Positions 1 to 9,618 of a stretch of 64,000 nucleotides of DNA are shown piece after piece. A program made the position numbers and the translations under genes. The notes under the pieces were generated by a model. That model made no database searches. It was not told the origin of the DNA and saw only the letters and a program-made list of their open reading frames with translations. Source of the stretch: Rhodanobacter sp. A1T4 (GTDB lineage: Bacteria; Pseudomonadota; Gammaproteobacteria; Xanthomonadales; Rhodanobacteraceae); the NCBI RefSeq assembly GCF_014207185.1, contig NZ_JACHCP010000004.1:186001-250000 (forward strand). The letters are read 5' to 3'. Every line of letters starts with the position of its first letter. The stretch's first letter is position 1.

Positions 1-610
1 GCATGGCGCACTCGGCCACCGTCAGCTGATCCAGCGTCTTGCCGTAGTAATACTCCGCGGCTGCACCAACGCCATAAGCGCGATGTCCGAGAAACATCTT
101 GTTGAGATAGAGCTCGAGGATCTGGTCCTTGCTCAGCTCGTGCTCGATGCGCAGGGCGATGAAAATCTCGGTGAGCTTGCGCGAGTAGAGCTTTTCCGGA
201 CTGAGGAAGATGTTGCGCGCCACCTGCTGGGTAATCGTCGAGCCGCCAGGGCCCTTGTCACCGCCGGTTGCGATGACGTGCCAGCCGGCACGGGCAAGAC
301 CGTGCCAATCCACGCCAGGATGATGGTAAAAGTCGGCATCTTCAGCCGACAGCACCGCGTGCTTGAGCTGATCGGGAACATTGGCGATCGCTACCGGGAT
401 GCGCCGGGTCTCGCCGAAACTGGCGATCAATTTGCCGTCTGCGCTCAGCACACGCAGCGGTACCTGCATGTGGTAGTCCTTCAGAACGGCTACGGCTGGA
501 AGCCTTGGCGCGATCAACCAATACGCCACGCCAACCGCGATAACAGCAAGCAGCAGACCGGAAAAAGCCAGGATCAGAGCCCAGCGCAACAATCGCTTGA
601 GAATTCGCAT
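1..610 (-). CDS. mrcA: Penicillin-binding protein 1A, N-terminal part
   Basis: Bifunctional murein glycosyltransferase/transpeptidase of the inner membrane; only the first ~203 codons lie in the window and the gene runs off the left edge. After a short basic N-terminus there is one membrane anchor (about residues 9-31), then the family 51 glycosyltransferase domain with the catalytic-Glu motif EDADFYHHPGVDW, the conserved GGSTITQQVARN and ELYLNKMFLG. The ATG at 608-610 (complement) directly precedes the basic anchor and is the natural start. It is divergent from pilM, the arrangement common in pseudomonads and xanthomonads. The transpeptidase domain lies outside the window. Confidence 0.93.
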   Translation of the reverse strand, partial: MRILKRLLRWALILAFSGLLLAVIAVGVAYWLIAPRLPAVAVLKDYHMQVPLRVLSADGKLIASFGETRRIPVAIANVPDQLKHAVLSAEDADFYHHPGVDWHGLARAGWHVIATGGDKGPGGSTITQQVARNIFLSPEKLYSRKLTEIFIALRIEHELSKDQILELYLNKMFLGHRAYGVGAAAEYYYGKTLDQLTVAECAM

Positions 611-768
611 GGTGTGGGGATAGCGAGACCTGAGTCAAAACATGCCAGAGTATAGATGTAGCAATATCCCCGAATGAGCACGTCGCCGCCAAGCAAGGCG
701 CGCGCCAAACAAGGCAAGGTCGCAATTGTGGCGGACATCACGACAATTAGTTGAGAAAGTGCACGTAG

Positions 769-1919
<1,151 letters not shown>

Positions 1920-1920
<1 letters not shown>

Positions 1921-2564
1921 TGGCACACGTCAACCTACTTCCGCATCGTGCTGCTCGACGCAAGCAGCGCGAACGCGAGTTCTACATTCAATTGGGCGTC
2001 TCCTTTGCAGCGGCAATTGCATTTTTGCTGCTCTGGGGATGGTGGATGGGTGAGCGCATCGATAACCAGAACGATCGCAACACCATGCTGCAGAACGAGA
2101 TAACCCAGGTCGACGTGCGCATTGCCAAGATCAAGGATTTGGAAAAAGTGCGTGACCATCTGTTGGCGCGTAAGCAGATCATCGAACAGCTGCAGGCCGA
2201 TCGCTCGCAGATGGTCCACCTGTTCGACGAGCTGGTCAAAACGATCCCGTCCAGTGGGCGGCTCACGGGCATGAAGCAGGATGGCCAGTCGATGTCGCTC
2301 GATGGCGTGGCGCAGTCCAATGCCAGCGTCGCTGAGTACATGCGCAATATCGAAGCCTCTCCATGGCTGGGTCATACCGACCTTCGCAAGACCGAGAAAA
2401 GTGTGGAGGCAACGCGCATGCCTTACACATTTGGCTTGGATGTCGCGCTGAGTCGACCGAAACCCGATCAGGTGGATGACTCCAGTGCACCAGCTTCCGC
2501 AGGCTCTGCCGCCGCACCGGCCAAGTCAGCCAGTGTCCCTGCGACGGGAGGGGCGAAGCCATGA
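1920..2564 (+). CDS. pilN: Type IV pilus assembly protein PilN
   Basis: Inner-membrane, Fimbrial-assembly family protein (214 aa). It begins MAHVNLLPHRAARRKQRE, where the INLLP-type PilM-binding motif is conserved, followed by one transmembrane helix (about residues 21-43), a coiled coil (45-95) and a periplasmic alpha/beta domain. The C-terminus has an Ala/Pro/Ser-rich tail of about 30 residues. An upstream in-frame ATG at 1743 lies inside pilM and is rejected; 1920 overlaps the pilM stop and gives the conserved N-terminus. Its end overlaps pilO by 4 bp. Confidence 0.96.
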
Positions 2565-3226
2565 AGTTCTTCAATGACCTGCGTAATCTCGATCGCAACA
2601 ACGTCGGTGGCTGGCCGCAGTCGATCAAGATGTTCTTTACCGGACTGGTGTTTGCCGTCATCGTACTCATCGGCTGGTATACGTATATAAGCGGCCAGCA
2701 GGATACTTTGACGACGCTAGCCGGCAAGGAAGATCAGTTAAAGCAGGAGTTTTCGACCAAACAGGCCAAGGCCGTCAATCTGGAAGCGCTGCAACAGCAG
2801 CTCGACGAGATGCAGGACATGCTTCGTCAGCTGCTTCGTCAGCTGCCCGGCAAGACCGAAATGCCGGAATTGCTCGTCGATATCTCGCAGACCGCGCAGA
2901 GCGCCGGCTTGCAAACGGAACTATTTCAGCCGGGTCCGGAAACACCGAAGGATTTTTACGCGGAAAAGCCAATCACCTTGCGTATGACCGGCACCTATCA
3001 TCAGTTCGGTACCTTTATCAGCGGTGTGGCTTCGTTGCCACGGGTAGTGATTCTGACCTTGCACGATGTTTCGCTGACGCCGAAGGCAGCGTCGAAAGGG
3101 GGCGTAGCCAGCGATGGCCAGCTCGTCCTGCAGGGTACGGTCAAAACCTATCGTTACCTCGACGATGAAGAGAGCACCAGCACCATCAAGGCATCGGGCA
3201 ACACCCAGGCGGGAGGGCAGAAATGA
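2561..3226 (+). CDS. pilO: Type IV pilus assembly protein PilO
   Basis: Bitopic inner-membrane protein (221 aa) that heterodimerises with PilN in the alignment subcomplex. It has a short cytoplasmic N-terminus, one transmembrane segment at about residues 26-44, a heptad-rich helix (50-95; QLKQEFSTKQAKAV, LQQQLDEMQDMLRQLL) and the ferredoxin-like periplasmic PilO domain. It overlaps pilN and pilP by 4 bp each (ATGA). An extended tail of ~25 polar residues follows the core. Nothing unusual. Confidence 0.96.
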   Translation: MKFFNDLRNLDRNNVGGWPQSIKMFFTGLVFAVIVLIGWYTYISGQQDTLTTLAGKEDQLKQEFSTKQAKAVNLEALQQQLDEMQDMLRQLLRQLPGKTEMPELLVDISQTAQSAGLQTELFQPGPETPKDFYAEKPITLRMTGTYHQFGTFISGVASLPRVVILTLHDVSLTPKAASKGGVASDGQLVLQGTVKTYRYLDDEESTSTIKASGNTQAGGQK

Positions 3227-3756
3227 AAATGTTTGCTGCCATCAATCCGCTACGTGTTGTGCTGATGCTCGGGCTCGCCTTGGTTCTCAGTGGCTGCACG
3301 CGCGGCACCTCGGATTTACGCGACTGGATCGCGCAGGAAAAGGCCAAGAAGGGCGCGCCGATCACGCCGCTGCCGGTCATCAAGACTTTCGAGACATTCA
3401 AGTACGACGATCAGGACAAGCGCGATCCGTTCAGCCCGAGCTTGGCCGAAACCGAGCCGAGTTCCGGCAATAGTGGTCCGCGCCCAGATGCAAACCGCGC
3501 CAAGGAGCCGCTGGAAATGTTTTCGCTGGACAGCTTGAAGATGGTCGGTACGGTAGGCACCGGCGTCGGTACCGAAGTGCTTATCAAGGATCCGGGTGGA
3601 GTGATCCATCGTATCCACAAGGGTGAATACATGGGCCAGAACTACGGGCACGTCATCACCATAAGCGATGATCACATCGATCTGGTCGAGCTGGTATCTA
3701 ACGGTAATGGTGGCTGGATGGAACGTCCCGCCAGCATCGCCCTTGCCGGGCAATAG
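3223..3756 (+). CDS. pilP: Type IV pilus assembly lipoprotein PilP
   Basis: Inner-membrane lipoprotein (177 aa) that connects PilN/PilO with the secretin PilQ. The N-terminus is a lipoprotein signal with lipobox LSGC (Cys25). A disordered linker containing KRDPFSP, characteristic of PilP, leads into the beta-sandwich HR domain (LKMVGTVGTG, IHRIHKGEYMGQNYG). It overlaps pilO by 4 bp and is followed by pilQ after 19 bp. Confidence 0.96.
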   Translation: MKMFAAINPLRVVLMLGLALVLSGCTRGTSDLRDWIAQEKAKKGAPITPLPVIKTFETFKYDDQDKRDPFSPSLAETEPSSGNSGPRPDANRAKEPLEMFSLDSLKMVGTVGTGVGTEVLIKDPGGVIHRIHKGEYMGQNYGHVITISDDHIDLVELVSNGNGGWMERPASIALAGQ

Positions 3757-3775
3757 GAATACAGGGGCTGATGCT

Positions 3776-5977
3776 ATGACCAATCCAATCCAATCCTTTC
3801 GGGGCCGTGTCATGCGCCATGCGAGTCACTACGTATTGATAGGCTTGCTGCTTGCCAGCTCCGGCTGGGCCAGCACCGCTGTGGCAGCGGGCACCACGTT
3901 AAAGAACATCAGCTACCAAGCTTTGCCAGGTGGCAACGTCGAGCTGAAGATGGACTTCGGTAACGGACCTGTGCCGCAACCAAAGATATTTACGACAGGC
4001 AATCCGCCCCGTATAGCGGTTGACTTTGCCGACACTGATAACGCATCCGCACGGCATCTGAACATCGGGCAGGGTTCGACTTCGGGCGTCTCGGCGGTAA
4101 CCGCTGGCGGCCGCACTCGCGTCGTGGTCGAGCTGATGCGTGAATCGACCTACCGCACTCGCGTCGAAGGTCACAGCCTGCTGCTGACCATCAATAACGG
4201 CGCTGCGGATCAATCCGTCACCACGGTTGCCACCATCGATCCGTCCAAGGCGCTTCCTTCGTCGATGAATGGTCCGGCGATTTCCAATATCGATTTTCGC
4301 CGAGGCCCCAACGGTGAAGGTCGCGTACTGATCAGCTTCAGCGGTTCCGGTGCCAACGCCCAGATGACGCACAAGGGCGGCATGGTGCTGGTCAATATCG
4401 ATCACGCCAATCTGCCGGCCAACTTGGCGCAACGTCTGGATACGCTGGATTTTGCGACACCGGTGCAATCCATTGTCACCAAGGCGGCCATAGGTGGTGG
4501 CGCGCATATCGAAATCGCCGTAAAGGGTGACGCTGATACATCGGGTTATCAGACTTCCGATCAGTATGTGGTTGAGGTGTCGCCCAAGAAAACCGATGCC
4601 AAAACCGAAGCGTTGGCCAAGGCGGGTCAGGAGCCGGTTTATACCGGCAAACGGGCGACATTCAATTTTCAGGACATTCCCGTACGTTCGGCGCTGCAAC
4701 TGATCGCCGATGAATCCGGTCTCAATCTGGTCGCTTCGGATAGCGTCAGCGGTGGTGTCACGCTTCGCCTGGATAATGTGCCGTGGGATCAGGCTCTGGA
4801 TGTGATCTTGCGTGCCAAGAGCCTGGATAAGCGTCGCGATGGCAATGTCATCTGGATCGCGCCACAGGCTGAACTCGCAAAGTACGAGCAGGACATCGCC
4901 GATGCGAAGCTGAAGGCACAGGATACAGCTGAGCTGGTCACCGATTACGTGCCAATTAGCTACGGCAAAGCGTCTGATATAGCCAAGCTCTTGACTAGCG
5001 GCAGCTTGCAGTCAACCAGTGGCAGCGGCACCAGCAGCAGTCAGCATGGCTTTTTGTCGACGCGCGGCAGCGTCTCATTTGATATCCGTACCAATACGCT
5101 TTTGCTTAACGACACGCCCGAAAAAATCAAGCAATTGCGTGAACTGATTGCTGTTCTGGACAAGCCGGTTCAGCAAGTGCTCATCGAATCACGTCTCGTG
5201 GTCGCCAACGACTCATTCACCAGAGACCTTGGTGCCCAGTTGGGTGTAAGCGGCTCGCGTGCTATCGGTAACAAAAGTGTGATTGTGGGAGGAGGTATTC
5301 CAACCGTCACTGGCAACAGCAGTGAATACTTCAACAACGCGGCTGGCACGACTTATACAACGAATGGCCTCAACGTCAATTTGCCACTCACCAGCGCGGC
5401 GGGCAGCATTGGCGTGGGTATCATCGGCAAGAATTTTGCACTCGATCTGGAGCTGCAAGCAGCGCAGACCGAGGGCCGCAGCGAAGTGATTTCAAGCCCG
5501 CGTGTGATTACGGCAAACCAGCAAGAGGCAGTGATACGTCAGGGTCAGGAAATTGGCTATGTCACCTATCAGAATTCCGCAAGTGGCGGCGCTAGCACCG
5601 GCACGGCAACTGTGGCCTTCAAGGATGCCGTGTTGGAGCTCAAGGTGACTCCGACGATCACCGCGGATAACCGCATCTACCTGCTGATCAACGTGACCAA
5701 GGATGCACTCGCCGGCTACATTACGGTGCCTGGCAGTGGTCAAGTTCCTACCATCAATACAAGTTCAGTCAATACCTCCGCGCTGGTCGATAATGGACAG
5801 ACGGTGGTCTTGGGCGGCATCTATGAGATCAACAATTCCAACACGGTCACCAAAGTGCCGGGTTTGGGCGATATCCCTGGGATTGGTATTTTGTTTCGAA
5901 CTACGTCGCGCAGCAACACCAAGGCAGAACTGCTGATCTTTGTGACGCCGCGCATTCTTAGTGAGACCTTGCAGTAA
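3776..5977 (+). CDS. pilQ: Type IV pilus secretin PilQ
   Basis: Outer-membrane secretin through which the pilus is extruded (733 aa). The order is signal peptide (cleavage probably near AVAA, residue ~38), two AMIN domains that bind peptidoglycan (about 40-270), an STN/N0 domain (about 290-350, FNFQDIPVRSALQLIADESG), an N1 domain and the secretin barrel with VPGLGDIPGIGILFR near the end. I use the ATG at 3776; the longer in-frame 3668 start would lie within pilP. The Ser/Gly-rich loop at residues ~415-430 is usual for secretin inserts. Last gene of the operon. Confidence 0.96.
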   Translation: MTNPIQSFRGRVMRHASHYVLIGLLLASSGWASTAVAAGTTLKNISYQALPGGNVELKMDFGNGPVPQPKIFTTGNPPRIAVDFADTDNASARHLNIGQGSTSGVSAVTAGGRTRVVVELMRESTYRTRVEGHSLLLTINNGAADQSVTTVATIDPSKALPSSMNGPAISNIDFRRGPNGEGRVLISFSGSGANAQMTHKGGMVLVNIDHANLPANLAQRLDTLDFATPVQSIVTKAAIGGGAHIEIAVKGDADTSGYQTSDQYVVEVSPKKTDAKTEALAKAGQEPVYTGKRATFNFQDIPVRSALQLIADESGLNLVASDSVSGGVTLRLDNVPWDQALDVILRAKSLDKRRDGNVIWIAPQAELAKYEQDIADAKLKAQDTAELVTDYVPISYGKASDIAKLLTSGSLQSTSGSGTSSSQHGFLSTRGSVSFDIRTNTLLLNDTPEKIKQLRELIAVLDKPVQQVLIESRLVVANDSFTRDLGAQLGVSGSRAIGNKSVIVGGGIPTVTGNSSEYFNNAAGTTYTTNGLNVNLPLTSAAGSIGVGIIGKNFALDLELQAAQTEGRSEVISSPRVITANQQEAVIRQGQEIGYVTYQNSASGGASTGTATVAFKDAVLELKVTPTITADNRIYLLINVTKDALAGYITVPGSGQVPTINTSSVNTSALVDNGQTVVLGGIYEINNSNTVTKVPGLGDIPGIGILFRTTSRSNTKAELLIFVTPRILSETLQ

Positions 5978-5993
5978 GGCCTCAATGCGTTTG

Positions 5994-6025
5994 AAAAAGA
6001 GGCGGCTTAGGCCGCCTCTTTTTTT
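5994..6025 (+). terminator. Rho-independent terminator after pilQ
   Basis: GAGGCGGC and GCCGCCTC flank a 4-base TTAG loop; the left arm is preceded by A5 and the right followed by T7, so it can also work in reverse. It lies 17 bp after the pilQ stop and separates the pilus operon from moxR. Confidence 0.93.
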
Positions 6026-6156
6026 GCTGGAACCGTTACTTTTGTCGGTCGATTAAACTTACGACGAAGATGATGGTCTGAAGGGCACCGCTCAATGATG
6101 CATTCAATACCTCTCTATTGATTGACTATCGGGCCCGTTTTGGAAATGGAGTGAAC

Positions 6157-7152
6157 ATGGCTACAGTTGAAACTTCGTCGATTAGCCCACTGCAGCAAGC
6201 GTTTACGGTACTGCGCGAGGACTTGCAGCGGAGCATCATCGGGCAGCCGCATTTGATCGACTGTCTGCTCGTTGCCTTGCTGGCGGATGGGCATCTGCTG
6301 GTCGAGGGAGCCCCCGGTCTGGCCAAGACGACGGCAGTAAAAGCACTGGCGGCGCGGATCGAGGCGGATTTTCATCGAGTACAGTTCACCCCCGATCTGC
6401 TGCCTGCCGATCTCACCGGCACTGACGTGTTCCGCCCGCAAAGTGGCAGTTTCGAGTTCGAACGTGGCCCGCTGTTTCACAACATCGTGCTGGCGGATGA
6501 GATCAATCGTGCGCCGGCCAAGGTGCAGTCGGCGTTGCTTGAGGCAATGGCAGAGCAGCAGATCACCGTGGGTCGCAGCACCTGGCATTTACCTGAATTA
6601 TTCATGGTGATGGCAACCCAGAATCCCATCGAACAGGAGGGGACATTCGCTTTGCCCGAGGCCCAACTCGATCGTTTTCTGATGCACGTGACCATCGGCT
6701 ATCCCGATGCAGCGGCTGAACTGGCCATTCTCAGATTGGTGCGCGGGCAGGCCAGCCGTCGCGGTCAGGCGCCGGCAACGTCGCCTGCATTGCTGAGCCA
6801 GGCAGATGTCTTCGCCGCGAGGGAAGCGTCCATGGCGGTACACATGGCGCCGGCGTTGGAGGAATACCTGACACAGCTGGTGTTGGCGACGCGCGACGCT
6901 GGTCGTTATGGTCCGGAGCTGAAGCGCTGGATCGCCTGGGGCGGTAGCCCACGCGCTACCATTGCACTCGATCGCTGCTCGCGTGCCCGCGCTTGGTTGG
7001 CTGGTCGCGATTACGTTCTTCCAGAGGACGTGCACGGCATCGCACATGAGGTTTTGCGGCACCGTGTCTTGCTCAGTTATGAAGCCGAAGCCGAGGGCGT
7101 GCGTCCTGATCGCGTGATCGATCGTCTGTTGGATCTCGTGCCGCTGCCGTGA
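6157..7152 (+). CDS. MoxR-family AAA+ ATPase
   Basis: MoxR-type AAA+ chaperone-like ATPase (331 aa), cytoplasmic, usually acting with VWA-domain partners. Walker A is GAPGLAKTT (residues 51-59) and Walker B is VLADEINRAPAKVQSALLEA, followed by sensor 1 MATQNPIEQEGTF and the C-terminal lid domain. I chose ATG 6157 because GGAG lies six bases upstream; an earlier in-frame codon at 6118 lacks this. First gene of a six-gene unit (moxR, DUF58, DUF4381, two VWA genes, batD), each overlapping the next by 4-8 bp. Confidence 0.95.
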   Translation: MATVETSSISPLQQAFTVLREDLQRSIIGQPHLIDCLLVALLADGHLLVEGAPGLAKTTAVKALAARIEADFHRVQFTPDLLPADLTGTDVFRPQSGSFEFERGPLFHNIVLADEINRAPAKVQSALLEAMAEQQITVGRSTWHLPELFMVMATQNPIEQEGTFALPEAQLDRFLMHVTIGYPDAAAELAILRLVRGQASRRGQAPATSPALLSQADVFAAREASMAVHMAPALEEYLTQLVLATRDAGRYGPELKRWIAWGGSPRATIALDRCSRARAWLAGRDYVLPEDVHGIAHEVLRHRVLLSYEAEAEGVRPDRVIDRLLDLVPLP

Positions 7153-8081
7153 GTGCTGTGATGTTGCAATCGAACGATGGCGATGGTCGCACTCGGGTTT
7201 CACTGGCTGAGCTGATCGCGCTGCGCACACGAGTAGGACGTGCGAAGCTGGCAACACTGGTCAGTCGTTCAGCGCGAAGCGGTCAGCAGTCCAGCCGTTT
7301 ATACGGCCGCGGCATGGATTACGCCGAATCCCGTGTTTATCAGGCGGGTGACGATGTGCGTCGACTCGACTGGCGTCTCACTGCCCGAAGCGGAAAGCTG
7401 CACACCAAACTTTTTCAGGAAGATCGCGAGGGGTCATTGCTGATCCTCGTCGATACCCACGCCAGCATGCGCTTCGGCACACGGGTGCGATTCAAATCGG
7501 TGCAGGCGGCCAGATCAGCGGCATGTGCAGCGTGGTATGCAGCGCGTGCCGGTGAGTGGGTTGGCGTGATGGCGTTTGGTCAGGCTGATTCGCTACTGCG
7601 TCCACAGGCTGGACCTCGCGGCGCATTGGCCGTGTGTGGAGCGCTGGCAGAGTGGGATGCAAGGCCGACGTCCGATCGAACAGAATCACTGGCCGATGCA
7701 TTGATGCGTGCAAACCGTCTGCGCTGTGGTGCCAGTCGCGTGCTGTTGATCAGCGACGGATTCAGTGGCGACGTGTCCACGCGGCAGCGACTTCTGGATC
7801 TCAGCCGGCACACTGCTGTAAGTGTTCTGGTGGTTGCCGACGCGCTGGAACTTGCACTGGTGCCACCCGGTCGTTATCCGTTGGAACAGACGGGTGAGCG
7901 TACTGAAGTGATCCTGCAATCCGAGCGTCAGCGTCGCGATTTTCAGCGTGCCATCGGTGCCGGACCAGCGCGACTCGGCGAGTTGGCGCATTCGCTTGGC
8001 CTGCGCTGGGGCAATGTCGACACTACCGCTGATCCGTTCGATGTAGTGGTCGGTGTGCTTGGCGCCAGGAGATCGGCGTGA
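7149..8081 (+). CDS. DUF58 domain protein of the MoxR/Bat operon
   Basis: Protein of 310 aa with the DUF58 hallmark DDVRRLDWRLTARSGKLHTK (about residues 72-91), followed by a VWA-like fold starting ILVDTHASMRFG. The MIDAS-like motif DTHAS keeps the first Asp and last Ser of DxSxS but not the middle Ser. It has no clear membrane segment. The GTG start at 7149 overlaps the moxR stop (GTGA). DUF58 proteins sit next to MoxR and probably act as its VWA client or adaptor; the exact substrate is unknown. Confidence 0.92.
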   Translation: MSAVMLQSNDGDGRTRVSLAELIALRTRVGRAKLATLVSRSARSGQQSSRLYGRGMDYAESRVYQAGDDVRRLDWRLTARSGKLHTKLFQEDREGSLLILVDTHASMRFGTRVRFKSVQAARSAACAAWYAARAGEWVGVMAFGQADSLLRPQAGPRGALAVCGALAEWDARPTSDRTESLADALMRANRLRCGASRVLLISDGFSGDVSTRQRLLDLSRHTAVSVLVVADALELALVPPGRYPLEQTGERTEVILQSERQRRDFQRAIGAGPARLGELAHSLGLRWGNVDTTADPFDVVVGVLGARRSA

Positions 8082-8632
8082 TAACTCTTCCATCCGCATC
8101 ATCATCATCGACAGCAGCGGCAGCGCCGGGCCCGGTCTTGCGTGATATCCATTTGCCACCCGATCCATCATGGTGGCCACCTGCACCGGGCTGGTGGATG
8201 CTGGCGGGGCTTCTGCTCATGATAGCGGCGCTCTGCGCTTGGTTGTGGCGGCGATATCGTAGCCAGGCTCAAAAACGTGAGCGCGTGTTGGCTGAACTCG
8301 ATCAGCTGATGCAGCAGTACCAGCGAGACGGCGATCCGTCGGCGCTCGCGAGCGGTATGCATCAGCTGCTGCGTCGCGTCGCGCGCCGGCACGATGTACT
8401 CGCCGCGCAACAGCGAGGCAACGCATGGCGGCAAACGTTGGCGCGCGTTCCGGTCGATGCAGGGACGCTGGATCGGCTGATGGCGCTGGAGCAAGTGATT
8501 TACCGCGCGCCCGTACCGTTTGATCAAGCGGCTGCATCCGCGGCGGTTCGGCAATGGTTGCGACTGGCATTGAAGCCCACCAAATGGAAGCACGCTACGA
8601 GTGCACCGAGCAATGACGGAGCGCGGTCATGA
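8078..8632 (+). CDS. DUF4381 membrane protein
   Basis: Small inner-membrane protein (184 aa) with a low-complexity Ser/Ala/Pro N-terminus, the conserved LRDIHLPPDPSWWPPAPGWW segment and one transmembrane helix (about residues 35-55), then a basic cytoplasmic helical region. This matches the DUF4381 family found between DUF58 and BatA genes in Gammaproteobacteria. It uses a GTG start overlapping the previous stop and overlaps batA by 4 bp. No enzymatic motif is visible. Confidence 0.88.
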   Translation: MITLPSASSSSTAAAAPGPVLRDIHLPPDPSWWPPAPGWWMLAGLLLMIAALCAWLWRRYRSQAQKRERVLAELDQLMQQYQRDGDPSALASGMHQLLRRVARRHDVLAAQQRGNAWRQTLARVPVDAGTLDRLMALEQVIYRAPVPFDQAAASAAVRQWLRLALKPTKWKHATSAPSNDGARS

Positions 8633-9618
8633 CGACGTTCGCGTGGCCGTGGATCATCGTGCTGTTGCCGTTGCCCTGGTTGTTATGGCGCTGGCTGCGG
8701 CCGGTGGCGCCGGGGCAGGCCTTGCATCTGCCACAGCCGGGCATCCGGTTGGCGCAGGCGAACAGCCAGTCGGCAAAAAGTATCGGTCCGTGGCTGCTGG
8801 TGTTGGCCTGGTTGAGCCTGCTTGTTGCTGCCGCTCGGCCGCAGTGGATCGGGCCGCCAGAGGCACAGCAGCACAGCGGGCGCGCGTTGATGTTGGCAGT
8901 GGATTTGTCCGGGAGCATGCGTACCGAGGATATGCAGTTGGCAGGCCAGGCGGTCAGCCGTTTCGGTGCGGTCGAGGCGATTGCCGGCGACTTCATCAGT
9001 CGTCGGCGCGGCGATGAAATGGGTTTAATCTTGTTCGGCAGTCAGGCCTTTCTGGTGACGCCACTGACGTTTGATCTTTCCGCCGTGCGGGCGCAGCTCG
9101 AGGGTGCGACGGTAGGGCTGGCTGGCACGGAGACGGCTATTGGTGACGCGATCGCCGTGACCGTAAAGCGCCTGTCGGCATTGCCGCAGCAGGCGCGTGT
9201 GCTGGTGTTGCTTACCGATGGCGTGAACAATGCGGGTAGCATTGCGCCGCGCGAAGCGGCGCGTGCTGCCAAGGCCGCCGGTGTGCGTATTTACACTATC
9301 GGCATCGGCGCCACCCAGATGCGCGTCGCGGGACTTTTTGGCAGTCAACTGGTCAACCCGTCGGCCGATCTGGATGCCGACATGCTGACCACCATCGCCA
9401 ACGAAACCGGCGGGCGATTTTTTCGCGCTACCGACAGCAATGCGCTGGCCGATGCCTATCGCGCCATCAACGCACTGGAGCCGATGCCTCAACACGGACC
9501 GCCACTGCGACCACGGCATGAGTTGTTCCGCTGGCCGCTAGGCGTTGCAATTGCGCTTTTACTGATCGTGATCTTGCCCCGCCGGCTCAATGTAATGCGA
9601 GGCATCGCGCATGAATGA
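8629..9618 (+). CDS. batA: VWA-domain membrane protein BatA-like
   Basis: Inner-membrane protein (329 aa) with hydrophobic helices near residues 5-22 and 54-70, a periplasmic von Willebrand A domain (about 85-275) and a C-terminal helix (about 306-323). The MIDAS motif is intact: D92-L-S94-G-S96 in LMLAVDLSGSMRTEDM, with TLT/LTDG elements downstream (VLVLLTDGVNNAG). BatA proteins are associated with stress or oxygen tolerance in Bacteroides and Leptospira; the role here is inferred. It overlaps its neighbours by 4 and 8 bp. Confidence 0.92.
   Translation: MTTFAWPWIIVLLPLPWLLWRWLRPVAPGQALHLPQPGIRLAQANSQSAKSIGPWLLVLAWLSLLVAAARPQWIGPPEAQQHSGRALMLAVDLSGSMRTEDMQLAGQAVSRFGAVEAIAGDFISRRRGDEMGLILFGSQAFLVTPLTFDLSAVRAQLEGATVGLAGTETAIGDAIAVTVKRLSALPQQARVLVLLTDGVNNAGSIAPREAARAAKAAGVRIYTIGIGATQMRVAGLFGSQLVNPSADLDADMLTTIANETGGRFFRATDSNALADAYRAINALEPMPQHGPPLRPRHELFRWPLGVAIALLLIVILPRRLNVMRGIAHE

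Noticed and set aside
3899-4699. Long minus-strand open frame (266 codons) inside pilQ
   Set aside because: Antisense shadow of a clear secretin gene; composition is His/Arg/Gly-rich without family features, as expected for the reverse frame in GC-rich DNA.
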